Assembly (NCBI GenBank): GCA_964036155.1
Contig: OZ038423.1
Span: 31,945,249 to 32,009,248, forward strand
Source: Diploscapter coronatus
Lineage: Eukaryota; Nematoda; Chromadorea; Rhabditida; Rhabditidae
DNA length: 64,000 bases
Direction: 5' to 3'
The notes under the pieces are model-generated. The model was given only the letters and a program-made list of their open reading frames with translations. It made no database searches and was not told where the DNA came from. Below, piece by piece: positions 50,101-62,700 of the stretch. The translations under genes were made by a program, and so were the position numbers. Position 1 is the stretch's first letter. Each line of letters opens with the position of its first letter.

Positions 50101-51191
50101 ATCGCTCTAATGATGGCTTTGAATTTGTCACGATACGAGCATTCGAACTTAAATTATGAATCTGCCATTATAATTGCTGGTTACACAAGTCTGGGACTTA
50201 TGACAAATTTTAAAGAATCGACACTCATAATCTATGTGTACGAATAAATTTGCTTGAGAATAACTTGGTGAATTTTCAGATTCGTGAAAAATAGTGCATG
50301 ACTTTAGAAAACCTTAAGATCAGAAACCATATCAAAAACTACAGATTCACGCTTTTGAAAATACCAATGCAAGGTTTGACAATGAATGCGATTCTTGTAA
50401 TGCAGAGAATTGTTGGTTATGTAGCATTTTTCTCACAAAATATATAGTAGACGTTTATAACTGAAATCATTCTTCGTCGATGAATAAATCTAACTAGCAT
50501 TTTCACCTATTGCTACAAGTTTGGGTATTTATTAGATTGTTAAAAATCTTTAACTTATGTATTCGAATTTTAGCAGCAAAGTTATATAGGAAATTTTAGT
50601 AATCTTTTCGTGTAATATCATGCTTGATAATTTTATTAATTAAAATTTTTCGGTATGCACTCACATGAAAAGTATCAGCTTTCTGCATGTTTTAGCTCTG
50701 AATATACAGGTTTATGGTTTTCAAGGCTTAAGGGCTTATGAAATCCAACTTGTCAATAAAACCTCTGCCACTCTTTTCTGTCCATTGAAACCCCTTTTCA
50801 CGTGGAACTCATTTTAAGAACGCTATTATGCGGATTTTATGAGTTATAAAATAACGGAAACGTTTATTCGTCTTTATTCACTAGTGATAATATTGACACC
50901 TCAGTGCTATTAGTCTTAGAGTATTGATTTTTAAAAGTTTTATATAATTGCTGAAGTTTATTTATTTTCGAAACCGTCCCTATCGTAGAAAGGGCGGGAC
51001 CGACAGTTAAAACAAATAGACCGGGTTTTAACGGCAAAAGCTAGGATTTTACCAGTTCAACTTTAAGAAGTGAACTTTGACGTGATTTTTACCTAAATAT
51101 ATATTTCAAATTTATTCTACTATTTTTTCTACTCTTATTCGCTTATCATAAACTTTAATTGATGGACGATTTAAAGTAATTTAAATAAAAC

Positions 51192-53371
51192 ATGCCTGGA
51201 TACGTATCAGAACTTCCAAATGTCGGGGATTGGTTTAGAGGTATTATTATTTTTTAAATTGACTCTTTCTACAACATTTTCAAATTTTGAAAATTTATGC
51301 AAGCACGGAAGAGAATGTAAGAACATCTTGCCGGTACTTTCCCCGAGCGCATTGCACTATTTTGAGTCCATGCAGTTGACTTGAGCCCAGAGTCATAGAA
51401 ATTCCTATTTATTGAAATTTCATCGGGACAGAAAATAACAGCAGCCGTGTTCTGTTCTGTTCAGTGAGAAAAGCAAAGATTTCGAGTTCAACAAAAATTA
51501 GGAAAAGCGACACCAAAAATTCAAAAGTGATGAAGAGGTGTGATTTAGCACAAATTTATCGATAAAACCAAACTTTCGCATATGCGACTTGAGCAAATAT
51601 TTGCTAGGTCTGACTCATGAATTCCGCGAAAATAGTGTTGAACTTAGGATAAAGTCATCCGAGAGAATTTGTTATTGTTTGAGTTTGGTTGAATGATTGA
51701 AAATTCTGCTAGGTATTGATTGAAAAGTTCAGATAATGGGGTTATTGTTGATGCCGAAATCTGGGAGGTCGAAAATGAGGGGAAAAGAAGCGATTTTAGG
51801 CCCGTCTCTCCTTTTCGTGTGCTATTTCTCGATTTTCTAACCACTACAAATAACTGCACCACTTTGCACGCCTTCCAGATTTCGGCATCAACAATAGTAG
51901 AAATTAAAACAGCTTCATTGATTTTGAATGGTTAGGTGAAGAAATCTTCAACTAGATTCATCAACCCCGATATATAATTTAATGTTTACTTTCTAATGGA
52001 ATAAACTTATTTAGGTTAAATTACGAAAGATACTTATTTTAAATAAATTTCAGCCCTCCCTCTAGTTTACATTGTATTCATTGGGATATGCTCAGTTTTG
52101 TTCATCGCTATTTGCGTAATGATATTCTTCGTTCTAAGGGACATTCATTATTACGTTCCTAACGAATATGTCAAAAGTGATCTGTATTTTATTGCCATGA
52201 TTCCGGTGGTAGGATTTATTTTTAATTTTTTTTTTTGTAAACATTACATCTCTTAGTTCGTCGGATTCTGCTGCGTTGGCGGCAATATTTTGGTTAGATC
52301 ATCAAGCATCCTGTATGCTGTGGGGTTAACGTAGGTTTTTTGTTGTAATTTTTCAGGAAAAGTTATATTTTCAGATATCTAATGATCTGCCTTCACATGG
52401 CTATCATCTTGATTATTAGACTCTTCGGTACGAGGAAAGGCCTAGCGAATTGGTTAGTAGAGCAGCAAAAGGTAAGGAAAATTGTCGAATTTTCTTAAAA
52501 CTGAGCAATTTCAGGACATAGTTTTCGACACAAAGCCGTATTGCTGCTGTTGTAAGTGCTTGCCAACTACTAAGGTCACTGTGTAAGTATTTTCCTAAAC
52601 TTTATGAGATTTAATTTAAAATTTTCAGTAAAAGGGTCCGAATACTGTCCTACTGCGTTCGACAATCCCCGATAATTCGAATTCTACTCCAGTTAGCCCT
52701 GATCATTATGAACGTTGAAGGCGTTACGGATCAGTACTCGTAAGATTCAAATGTCTTTTGCCTAAGTAAAGGGAATTTTCAGAGTAACCCAAGTTCTCAA
52801 CGGAATAGGTGTAGCATCAGCGCTACTTGCGGTCTATTGTAGTCATATTTTGGTGACTTTAACCAGGGTAAGAAGTTAAATTTTTTAAGTGAAGTAGCGA
52901 GAGAAAGATGATTATTCCAGGAGAAACTAGAACCCTACAATATGTACACGATCTTCCGGTGTGTGAACGTCACTCAAATGCTGTTTTCCCTGCAAAAGTT
53001 CTTCCTGGACTTGATCGCGAAAAATGGAGGCATGAGTGGATTGTCGATGGCCCCACCGTCGGTGGTTAGTCGGTGTAAGTAACTTCCCTTTCTAATACAT
53101 ATTTATGCCTTAAAGTAGCAAAGACGTAGGGGAAAGTAAGCATACTCCTCCGTCTCTTATGTAAGAGAGTTTTTATCTGCACCCTAGCTTCGTTTACCGA
53201 TTTTTTCGTCTTGTAACTCTTTGAAGAAAGAAAGCTGAAGTTATTTAAGCAAAAAGAATTATTTCAGTCTGGTTCAATGTCACTATGACCTTCGAACTGG
53301 CCATCGTAGCCTATGTAATGCTGAAAGAAATGCGACCGGGTATTTTCAGATTTTCTAACTTTAAAGTTTAA
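51192..53371 (+). CDS. Organic solute transporter alpha-like protein (Solute_trans_a / OST-alpha)
   Basis: Multi-pass membrane protein of the OST-alpha (SLC51A)/TMEM184 family. OST-alpha exports bile-acid and steroid conjugates; C. elegans has several osta genes. Nine exons: 51192-51240, 52054-52208, 52257-52330, 52375-52471, 52515-52582, 52629-52739, 52783-52867, 52921-53074 and 53268-53371. They total 299 codons. The short first exon encodes MPGYVSELPNVGDWFR. Spans include VFIGICSVLFIAICVMIFFV and YLMICLHMAIILIIRLFG. Family signatures: YVKSDLYFIAM, RSSSILYAVGLTY, GTRKG, the cysteine cluster YCCCCKCLPTT, the Arg-rich loop before LLQLALIIMNVEG, and LSMAPPSVVSRFWFN near the end. At about 298 aa it is shorter than human OST-alpha (340 aa). 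An alternative upstream acceptor (TTTTTCAG at 52349-52356) exists for exon 4 but would break the frame. The 813-bp first intron carries the family F hairpin. Confidence 0.9.
51742..51897. repeat. Family F hairpin in the OST-alpha first intron
   Basis: TTGTTGATGCCGAAATCTGG is inverted as CCAGATTTCGGCATCAACAA. The interior GGAGGTCGAAAATGAGGGGA..ATTTTAGGCCCGTCTCTCC matches 18437-18510. Confidence 0.85.
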
Positions 53372-54026
53372 ACCGAATAGATTCAGGTAAATGCGGATTT
53401 TTCGTGGATCGACCCAACCCCGATGCGAGATCGAATAGGATCGTACCAATGACGGACATCATTTGATTTACATGATGACACTGCCAAAATCGAATCTCAA
53501 TTGAAGCTAGACAAACAGTATTATAAAGTTTAAAAGCATGCATAATTTCTCGCATTATTTTCAATATACGGGAAGAAGTGTTTATTTATTCAACGGAAAT
53601 AAATCTAGCTCACTCATGAAATGACGCGTTTAACCCGTAAGATCGTTGTCGATTTAGACTACGACTTATCACACACTTTGGAAAACTGTCGTAGATATCA
53701 AGTCGGAAGGGAAAAAGTCAATATGACCAAAAATGATGATAATAAAAAATGCAATCTCTCAAGCTTGATTAATCTTATAAAGATCGTGACGATTAACAAA
53801 TATTTACATTAATTAACCAAAGATATTATTGCCTTTCCTGAGACAACCTGTAAATAATATAGTGACGAAACGTAAAAATGACTGAACGCAATAGAAATTG
53901 ACAGAATTTGTGCAGAAAAAAAAAGCGTTTCGCCATTCCGTCACTACGCCATTTACAAACTGCCTTTTCCTGGCGAATAAGAATTTATGAGATCAAGAAT
54001 GGCTAAATTATGGAAAATACCAATCA
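53372..54026. other. Convergent 3' region between OST-alpha-like and B3GAT genes
   Basis: No exon recognised. It holds a hairpin at 53848-53959 (CTGTAAATAATATAGTGACG with CCGTCACTACGCCATTTACAAA) and a poly-A run in its loop. Confidence 0.55.
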
Positions 54027-55499
54027 TTACGCTTCGAAAATATAACCATGATCCGCTCCATTCGTTTTCTTTGTTTTGACGGTTTGAGTGTGCCAAACCA
54101 GAATCTCCTTGGGTTTGTCGTCCCAACCAAACGGTTCGAGCTTCTCCTTCTTCAGACCGAATTGCTTGAGGAAGCAAGTCTCCGGTCCGACCTTGTATTC
54201 CTTTTGACACTGTTTGTTGAAGGATGGCCTGAAATTGACGAAATCTTCCATACTTGTTCATGGCTTATTGAAACGTGAATTTTCTCGAATAATTAATTGG
54301 AGACGAATTTCCCGGTGCGCTTACTTGGTTTTGTGCATCAACTTCATGTTGACTGCGAACCCAGCCATATCTATCGCGAAATCCCGTTTCGGAGCGAAAA
54401 CCACGTCCCAAGCAACGATCGTACCGCTTTCATTGACTTTAGGCGCTTCGACTTTGGCGCTACCGGAAAGGCCTGAATTGAATTTCTCAAAATGATCGAT
54501 GTTTTAAAGTATTATTTGCGAAATACGATAGAAAGGACTTTGTATTTGATATTCCTAGGTTTTTCATCGAAAGAAAGTTTTACGATTGATAAAAAAAAGC
54601 TCCAAATAAGCTGTAAAGTAAAACTTTGTTTGATAAGACTTTAAATCTTCGATGGAAAGGAGGTACCAAAGGAAATTTCTGAAATTGAATACAAACTTAC
54701 CAACAGCCCAGAACCCAATACTTTTCACTCTGCGAATGTATTTGTCGAATAGACGGATGTCGTAGGTGTTATCGTCATCTGCGAAATAGAGAACCGCCTT
54801 TCGACCGAGCTTGTAATTATCGATAGCGTATTTGATAGCGAGATTTCTGTGAGCCCAACCTCTTGCTGGAGAATTTAGACAATTAAGAAAACAAAAAGTT
54901 ATTGGCTAATAGTCAAAATTGGAAAATATCAGTTAAAGTTCGAATTACATATGGAAAAAGAATCGATATTAAACATATTTTGAACAAAAATCCTACTAGG
55001 CACTCCTTTCTCGGTAGTGGCATGAAGATAGACATAGGGTATTCCGCTTCGGTATAAAATTCTTTCTACAGCAACGCTAGTTTTATTGTCATCTTCCACT
55101 ACGATCCAATGCAGATTTTTAACGTGCATCAAGGTTTGAGATAGCCTATTTTTAATTCAAATAAAACCAGTCTTATAGTTTGAATTACCTAGTTATGTCA
55201 GCCAATCTCTGAGGCTTTCTATGAGTAGGCGTTATAGCGATAATAGTTACATCGGAATAGTCTTCTTCTACCTTCATACTTGTCTTGGCTGATTTACTGG
55301 CCTCTAATATTTGAACTTTATAGTACGTCTCGCGACATAGGAATATGTGAAACAGAAATAGGCCTAAAATTTAGAATGTATTAGCGTTAAATGAAGGCAT
55401 GCCTAATAATAATCCTAAGATGAAATATAAAGTCTTCCGAATAGAGGATGAGTTTCCAGTAATTACAATAACAGGTCGACTTTTGGAATCTAGCAACAT
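54027..55499 (-). CDS. Beta-1,3-glucuronyltransferase (B3GAT / GlcAT family)
   Basis: Golgi type II enzyme that adds GlcUA to Gal during synthesis of the proteoglycan linker or related glycans. Six exons: 55499-55403, 55363-55189, 55145-54997, 54865-54701, 54472-54325 and 54228-54027. They total 312 codons (311 aa). A short cytosolic tail precedes the anchor TLYFILGLLLGLFLFHIFLC. Catalytic-domain signatures: ITPTHRKPQRLADITRL, LHWIVVEDD, RGWAHRNLAIKY, the UDP/Mn-binding DDD of LYFADDDNTYDIRLF, GFWAVG, DMAGFAVNM, ETCFLKQ and LVWHTQT. C. elegans has sqv-8 and several glct paralogues, and I cannot say which one this matches. The first intron (55402-55364) is only 39 nt and begins GC (TTAG|GCATGC). 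The frame needs this junction, so it is a candidate GC-AG intron. A TTTTCAG abuts the ATG. Confidence 0.95.
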
Positions 55500-56734
55500 C
55501 TGAAAAGTATAAAATTTCGAAATGATTAACACTCAAATTTTAGCATTAAACAATGACTTATGTTTAAATAAACTATGTTGTCAAATCAGTTGTTGAGTAA
55601 CACATGTAGTAAAATGATAAACTTTCACACACTTGTGAGGGACGAATAGAAATTTGCAGAGGAATGAGCATAATTATTTGAGTCATAAGTTCATGCCTTT
55701 TGCGTCATACGATCAGAAATAGGAATGCCTACCACATATGTGGGGTAAAATTTGAACATAAAATTCACTTAAAGGTAATATAAACATAATAATATTGAGA
55801 AAATTCTAAGATAATTTTATTCTTAATGAAATGAAATATAGAAATATTTGGTTTAAAAATCTTAAAAGTGACATCATTCATAGACATAACTCTGAGGACA
55901 CTGTAAGCCAGGAATGACAAATATTCCAGAGGAAGGGCGGGGTCCCATTCTAATAAACTTATTAACTCGGAAGTGATAAAGAATGTTTGGAGCTTTAGAT
56001 AATTTGATAGGCATGACATTTTTAGTAATAGGATGTAAATTTATGCTTCTGAAATAATAAAAAAGCACCTGGGAAGTAGGTGATAAAATAATAATGATGA
56101 TCTTAAGTAGATTTTGATATTAACGATTTTTGTATAAAAGACATAGCTAATCAATAAAAGTTGGATAGTCTACAGAACAAGACAATAACATAAATTTTGA
56201 AGGTTGCTACTATCTATTGTTTTATTCGGATGTTTTATCAAATTCATTTCATTTTCCTCTGCATCCCTAGTATTTAAATACAAAACTAGCCGTCAGGTGA
56301 GAGTAAATGATACATTTTGGGACCCTTATCTAACAAATTAATGATTAATTTCATAGACATTTCCCCCATTCTTCTTCCCAGGGGCGGCTGACTTTTACAA
56401 GCCAAATAGCGTCAATGAGTGATCAAAATACGCATTCCAGATATGGAAATTTTGATCGAGGTTCAAAATTGTGTACAATCTTGCACAAAAATGTCGAAAT
56501 AATAGCAAAAATACAAGAAACATTGAATTTCGAAAAACCATACTGTAATTTACAGTATTCCATAGAAATAGTCGCATTTTACATCGTAAAAGACAAGCTC
56601 ACCTTGAAAAGAAAAAATCGTGCATATACACTGTGTAAGTTCATCGCTTATTTTTTATCGTTCGTTTATGTTGATTTCGAAACACCTCGATTTTCTTCCG
56701 ATAAATTTCATTATTTCGCGATTTCAGCCTTAAA
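55500..56734. promoter_or_regulatory. Divergent intergenic region upstream of B3GAT and the 56.7-kb gene
   Basis: No coding exon is recognised. The open frames at 55765-56068 (-) and 56415-56789 (+) are AT-rich and motif-free. The interval must contain the start signals of both genes, with a GATTTCAG acceptor 7 nt before the plus-strand ATG at 56735. Confidence 0.45.
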
Positions 56735-59700
56735 ATGGCGAATAATGAGCCTTCACTGGAGGCTCAGCAGAATCTCCTCGACGTGGTGAGGACCGTCACT
56801 GATCCCTCTCATTCTGTGAGTTTTCAAAACTCTAAAAATTGAAATTTTAGGCCAAAACTTGTAGTTTTTAAAAAATCACAAAAGTCCAAACTTTGACAAA
56901 AAAGCGATTTTGCCAAAATTTCTAGCCCTACCGCACGATTTTCGAGGGCCATGCCGTGTCGAAGAGCACCTTCTTCACGCACAGATGGATCGCCAAGGAG
57001 TCTAAATTCGAGCAGATGGAGCCCGAAAAACTCAAACTGGTCCGCTTCGTCGTCAATGAAAATTCCAAATTCGGGCCTGTGGAAGTCGGTATGTTCGGTC
57101 AAAGATGCAAATTTTTGTTATTTTTTGAATGTTTCAGGGTGCGAGTACCAGTTCGATGCCTCGCCCATCGAGTCGAACCGCTGGCACGTCAGCGCGTACA
57201 AAAGGAATTCTTGCATTCCTCCCAAGAAGTTATCAGAGGCCGGGGTATGCATTTTTTTTTTATTTTCATACAAATCATCCTTGTTTCTATCTTTCTTTAA
57301 ATTTTCACAAACAGACTTGCAAATTTTTCCAAAATTTAACACCCACATCTGACTCACGGTACAGGTTTTTATTTGCAAGTCTGTTGACAAATTTGAAAAA
57401 ATACTTGAAGAAGATTAAAGGAAAAAGCAACAAAATTGTAGATTCCTTTCATTTTTAAAATAGAGTTGTCCTTTCTTTTAAATTTCGAAAAATTCCAGAA
57501 CATTCTCTGTCACGTGCATCTGTTCGAGAAGGACGGGAAAAAATATGACGGCATCTACAGAAGCGGAGAGGACAACGATTTCTACTATGGATTCATGGAC
57601 GATCCGAAAGACCTTCTGAAATTCTGCCGTCTCCTCAAGATCAAGAACATCGTGGTGGGCATTTTTGAAATGCATTTTTAAATGAATTCAATTTTTTGAA
57701 AGATATGGAATAAGTTGTGATGAAAGTATGAAAAATGAAATTTGTGAGGTTATCAAAGCTTCTCTTGAGAAAAAACGGAAAAATGTAAATCTTTTAAGTG
57801 GATGAGAATTGTTGAAATTTAAAAATGATGAAGAAAAAATCGAACATTTTTTCAGGTTGGCATTCAAGACACCGCGCCGCGTCAGAAGGACAAGACCAAT
57901 TTCCGATTCCGCATCGTCGAGGTGTCCGATGACCTGGAGAAGCAGATCAACAAGGCCAAGAAGAAGGGGGAGGTCAGATTTTAAAGATTTCTTGGATTTC
58001 CAAATAAATGCATGTCTTTTCTAATTAAGAATCATTTTCTTGATTTTTTAAATCGACATTTCCAGCTCCTGATTGCCCACAATACGGGCTACGCGGTCAC
58101 TGAGAACGTAGTCGTTTCCAACAAATACCAGGGATTCACGATTTAGTAAGAGAATTTTGAAAAATCGATAGTTTTGAAAATGCGCTCATTTTTAAATTTC
58201 AGTCGCGATAAGAACCGCGCGGAGAAATTCATCATAGGCAAGCGGGTCAAGTTCCAGGCCGAGTGGAATGATAAGGAGCAGGTTAGTTGGGAGGTTTTTC
58301 ATGAAAATTTAGGAATGATCCAAAAATTGGGTTTTTTCTCACAAAAATTTGAAAACGGGTTAAAATTGATCTGAAAAAAATCGAAATGGGTAAAAAATTA
58401 GGAAAAGAGCTTTAGAAGTTCATCACGTACCGTTTCAACGTGCATTACGACGATAACAAACCGATGCTGTTCGTCAGAAAGCCCGTTCTGCTGGACTACA
58501 ACAGGCTCTTCGTGAGATTTTCGAAGTTTATTTTTAGAGCAGCGATGGCTATGGTGTAAAATCGCGACATTTCTCTAAAATAATGATCTTTTGTCAGAGA
58601 AATTTTATGATTCATGAAAGTTCTAAGAATATTTGCTCGCCCTAAAGAGCGAACGACACAGTCTGAATGCGCCCTAAATTGTCTCTACTTTTTCAGTACT
58701 GCTTCTGCGTGCGCGGTCGTCCCGACCCCAACTTCGAGGGCTTCTTCATGACCGAAGAATTCGGGCTCGTCGAAAACTACCAGAACAAAATCTACGACAG
58801 CCGTCTGAAGTAGGACAAGTTTTACTTTAGTTTAGAAAAGAAACTCACAAAAATGATAAACAATTCTTGAATTAAAATTTTTTTAAAACTTTTTTCCTTA
58901 CTTACTATATGAAAAAGTAGAAAAACGGAAATTCGACGTATACTTTTCCACTTAAGAGTGAATGTCAGCAAAAACCAAAGTCTTAGCAAAGGGGGTGTTT
59001 CCAGGGGTCCTCAGATCTGGCTGATTTACATATATATTGTTCAGTTTTTCACGCTGATTCTCGTGGTGCTATTCGTTTTTCATGAAAATGATCGTATGCA
59101 GGATTACGGTAACCTAAAGTTTTGACAGATCCGACCTCGGGAAAAAATTCATAACTTTCTTATTTGTGGACTAAATCGAACGAGGTTTTCAGTATTGGAT
59201 AGCCCACAAAAAACTCTACAAATAATGTAACTACGACCACTTGCTATCATCAATAACTTCCCGCCAAAAAAGTAATTTCCGAAAAAGTGACCCTGGCTGA
59301 CTGCAGTTTTTCAATTTTTTACCCAGATTAGAGTCCGATACCCCGGCTGGAAACAGGTTTATTTTGTAGAGAATTCAATTCTGCATCAGAATTTGTAAAA
59401 AATTTCAGAAAATCGAATGGTCGAAACCACGAAAAATGCGTCTGAACGCGTAAAACCAGGATGATTATTGCATAGTTTCAACTTTGACTCTCCATAACTT
59501 TCTTATTTCTGAACCAAATTTCATGATTATATTTTTATTTTGTAGATCTTGAATAGGAGAATAAAGTAAAAATAAAAATAAACATTTTAGAAATTAATTT
59601 TGGCAGGAAAAATTAGCCTAAATTACCCCATGTACCCGTACTGTGTTTACAATGGTAATGTGAGTTAACATCGGAATTTTTCATAGAATCATGTAGAGCT

Positions 59701-62700
59701 GTTCAAGTTGATCAACTTTTGTTCCAGGACTTCTTCTAGAATGTGCACACACAGGGAGATATGAATTTTTGAAAATAATGCATAAAAAGGCATAATGCTG
59801 AGTTTGGCCATCGTACTTCAAAAAATTCTGGAGCTCATACGAATGTGAATCCGAGATCAGTCCTGAAACGAATGTTGTTCACCATGTCAATCTACACAAC
59901 ATACTGGAGGTACAAATTTTTCCAACGTCATTTAGCGTAAAGATAGTACGAGCCAAAAAGTACCCAATTATGACGCGAAAGGTGCGCATTTCTGCAGGAG
60001 TTGATATTCAAAAATTCTTATTTTATTGTCTGATAACCTAGAAACTAAATGCTATCGAATAAAAAAATAATCATGAAATTTGGTTCAGAAATAAGAAAGT
60101 TATGAGGGATCAAAGTTGACACTATACAATAATCACCCTGGTTTTACGCGTTCGGACGCATTTTTCGTGGTTTCGACCATTCGATTTTTTGAAAATTTTT
60201 ACATATTCAGATGCAGAATTGAATTCTCTACAAAATAAGCCTATTTCCAGCTGGGGTATCGAACTCTAGTTTGGGCAAAAAATCGAAAAACTGCGACAAG
60301 ATAAAAATTCGAAAATGTTACCTTTTTCGAATTTTTAAATTTTCCCGCCGAATTATCAATTTTCAAAAATGGGCATAATTAGATAAAATGAGGTATTTTT
60401 CATGGGCTATCTAATGTAAAAAGTCGTATTCGATTTGCTCCACAAATAAGAAAGTTACGGGGAGTCAAAGTTTGAAATTCTATATAGGAATGCACTGGTT
60501 TTACGCATTTTTCATGGTTTCGACCATTCGATTTTTTGAAAATTTTTACATATTCAGATGCAGAATTGAATTCTCTACAAAATAAACCTGTTTCCAGCCG
60601 GGGTATCGGACTCTAATCTGGGTAAAAAATTGAAAAACTGCAGTCAGCCAGGGTCACTTTTTCGGAAATTACTTTTTTGGCGGGAAGTTATTGATGATAG
60701 CAAGTGGTCGTAGTTACATTATTTGTAGAGTTTTTCGTGGACTATCCAATACTGAAAACCCCCTTCGATTTAGTCCACAAATAAGAAAGTTATGAATTTT
60801 CTTCCGAGGTCGAGTCTATCAAAATTTCAAGCTACCGTAATCCTGCATACGATCATTTTCATGAAAAACGAATAGCACCACGAGAATCAGCGTGAAAAAC
60901 TGAACAATATATATGTAAATCAGCCAAATCGACAGACCCCTGGAAATATCGACTTTGGTCCTTACTGACATTTACTCTTAAATAACTTCTTTTTCACACA
61001 ATATTTCTAGAGAAATGGCGATCTGGGTGATTCGCTCGCCTGTCGGCCCGGAAACGATGCTGCGCCGAGCCAGGGCGAGGATGGAGATCGTTCACATTGG
61101 AGAGACAGAACCGTTGGCTATGGTTAGTTCTAAAATGGAATTAATTTTTAGAATCCTTCAAAATAATATGAGATTGCAAAAATAGCTATTATTTATAACA
61201 TCGAGTTTTATCTCTCAACGTTTTCGTAGATTGGTAAAATGCGAAATGTATCTCTGAAAGATGCGAGACTTGAAACTTTATCTTGTGGGGAAAAATATGA
61301 TCACGATGATCTTTTCTCAATTTGATTTTTATACAAATTTTCAGAATGACTACAACGAAGACATCGTCCCGAATCCCCGCACGACCAACTACACCCCGTT
61401 CCAGGTGCACGGCAACGAGACCCCGCCCGAAGAGGTCTATAGACCCAGACAGTTCAGGACCAGGCCCAAGGGGCACAGAAATCAGCGCGAAGGTTGGGAA
61501 AATCAATGATTTAATGATGAAGAATGGAAATGAAAACCCGGCTGAAATAGTTATTTATTAAGTTTTTGTTTTTTTTGCAGAAGTGCCCAGGACGACTCCG
61601 GAGGCACTGCCCGAGCCGGAGTCGATTCCCCCGTTTACACTGCCCGTCAGCGATCCGCGCGACGTCTACAGACACAACCTGCCAGCGGAGTTGGTCAGCA
61701 TAAGTGAGCTGAGCATTTGCTCCTTCAACAAATCGATATCTTTGCAATTTCAGACTTCTCAAACTCGACCCGCGGAAGAAATAGCGTGTCGTATTGAGAG
61801 GGAAAAAGACGACATGCTCTTCTCCTCGCTCAATACGATACGCTATTTCTTCTGCGGGTCGAGTTTTGAAGAGTCGGTTGAATTTCCCAACAACACCTCG
61901 ACCATTAAAAAATCGGATGTAAATGACAAAATCAAGTTTTCAACACATCGAGAATTTTTATTAAGGCGGTATTTGAAAACGAAATTTTATGAGAAGTGTT
62001 GAATTTTTCCCAAAGTTAGGCTTTAAAAAAGCTTTGAAATTTTTACAAATTTGGATTATTTTTCAACATTTCGCAGATCTCTCTCCGACCCCGTTCGATC
62101 AGAAGCGCTACTTCATATCAGCCCTACCCCGCATCAAGATGCGCATTATTCGAAGGAATTCGACGAGCACTGTCCAGAACCAGAATCGGACTTGGAATCC
62201 TGCCACGACCAGAAGGAATGAGGGAACCGGGCCAGACCAGGAAAGAAATCAGCTAAATCAGACTCAAAGCGCTCAGGAACAGACCAGGTATAGACTTTTG
62301 AGAAATTATTGAAATGTTATAAAAAGTCAAAATGTTGCTTAAAATTTTCAATTTTTAATGAAAATTATTACAAAAAATACCTACGTTTTTCAATTTGTTG
62401 AACAATTAAAAAATTTTTAGATCCTTCTCGGAAAATCGTCCCGTCAACGTGATTGTCAGTGTGAACGCCCAGGATCAGAAGCCGTCTCACAGATATCCCA
62501 TCTTTCATCCGTCCGATGTGATATTGTGGTCGTCGGTCGATCCCAAAACCAGGTAATCATATTCATAGATTTAAACCTTGATTTAAAGTGTGCTAGATTC
62601 GTTGAAATTTTAAATCCAGTCTTAAAGGAACTCGGAGAAAAAAGCGACTATGAATTTGATTACAGACTCAACCAGAACAACAACAATAACACGATCACTT

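Larger units (their letters stand above)
49265..51191. other. Intergenic AT-rich region with one hairpin and a SINE tail
   Basis: No exon chain seen on either strand. It contains the SINE-tail fragment at 49505-49565 and a hairpin element at 49972-50100. A short palindromic GTCCCTATCGTAGAAAGGGC lies near 50979. This DNA separates the divergent receptor and OST-alpha-like genes. Confidence 0.5.

Noticed and set aside
58951..60981. Autonomous transposon in the 2-kb fold-back
   Set aside because: No open frame of 60 or more codons and no transposase or reverse-transcriptase motif inside.
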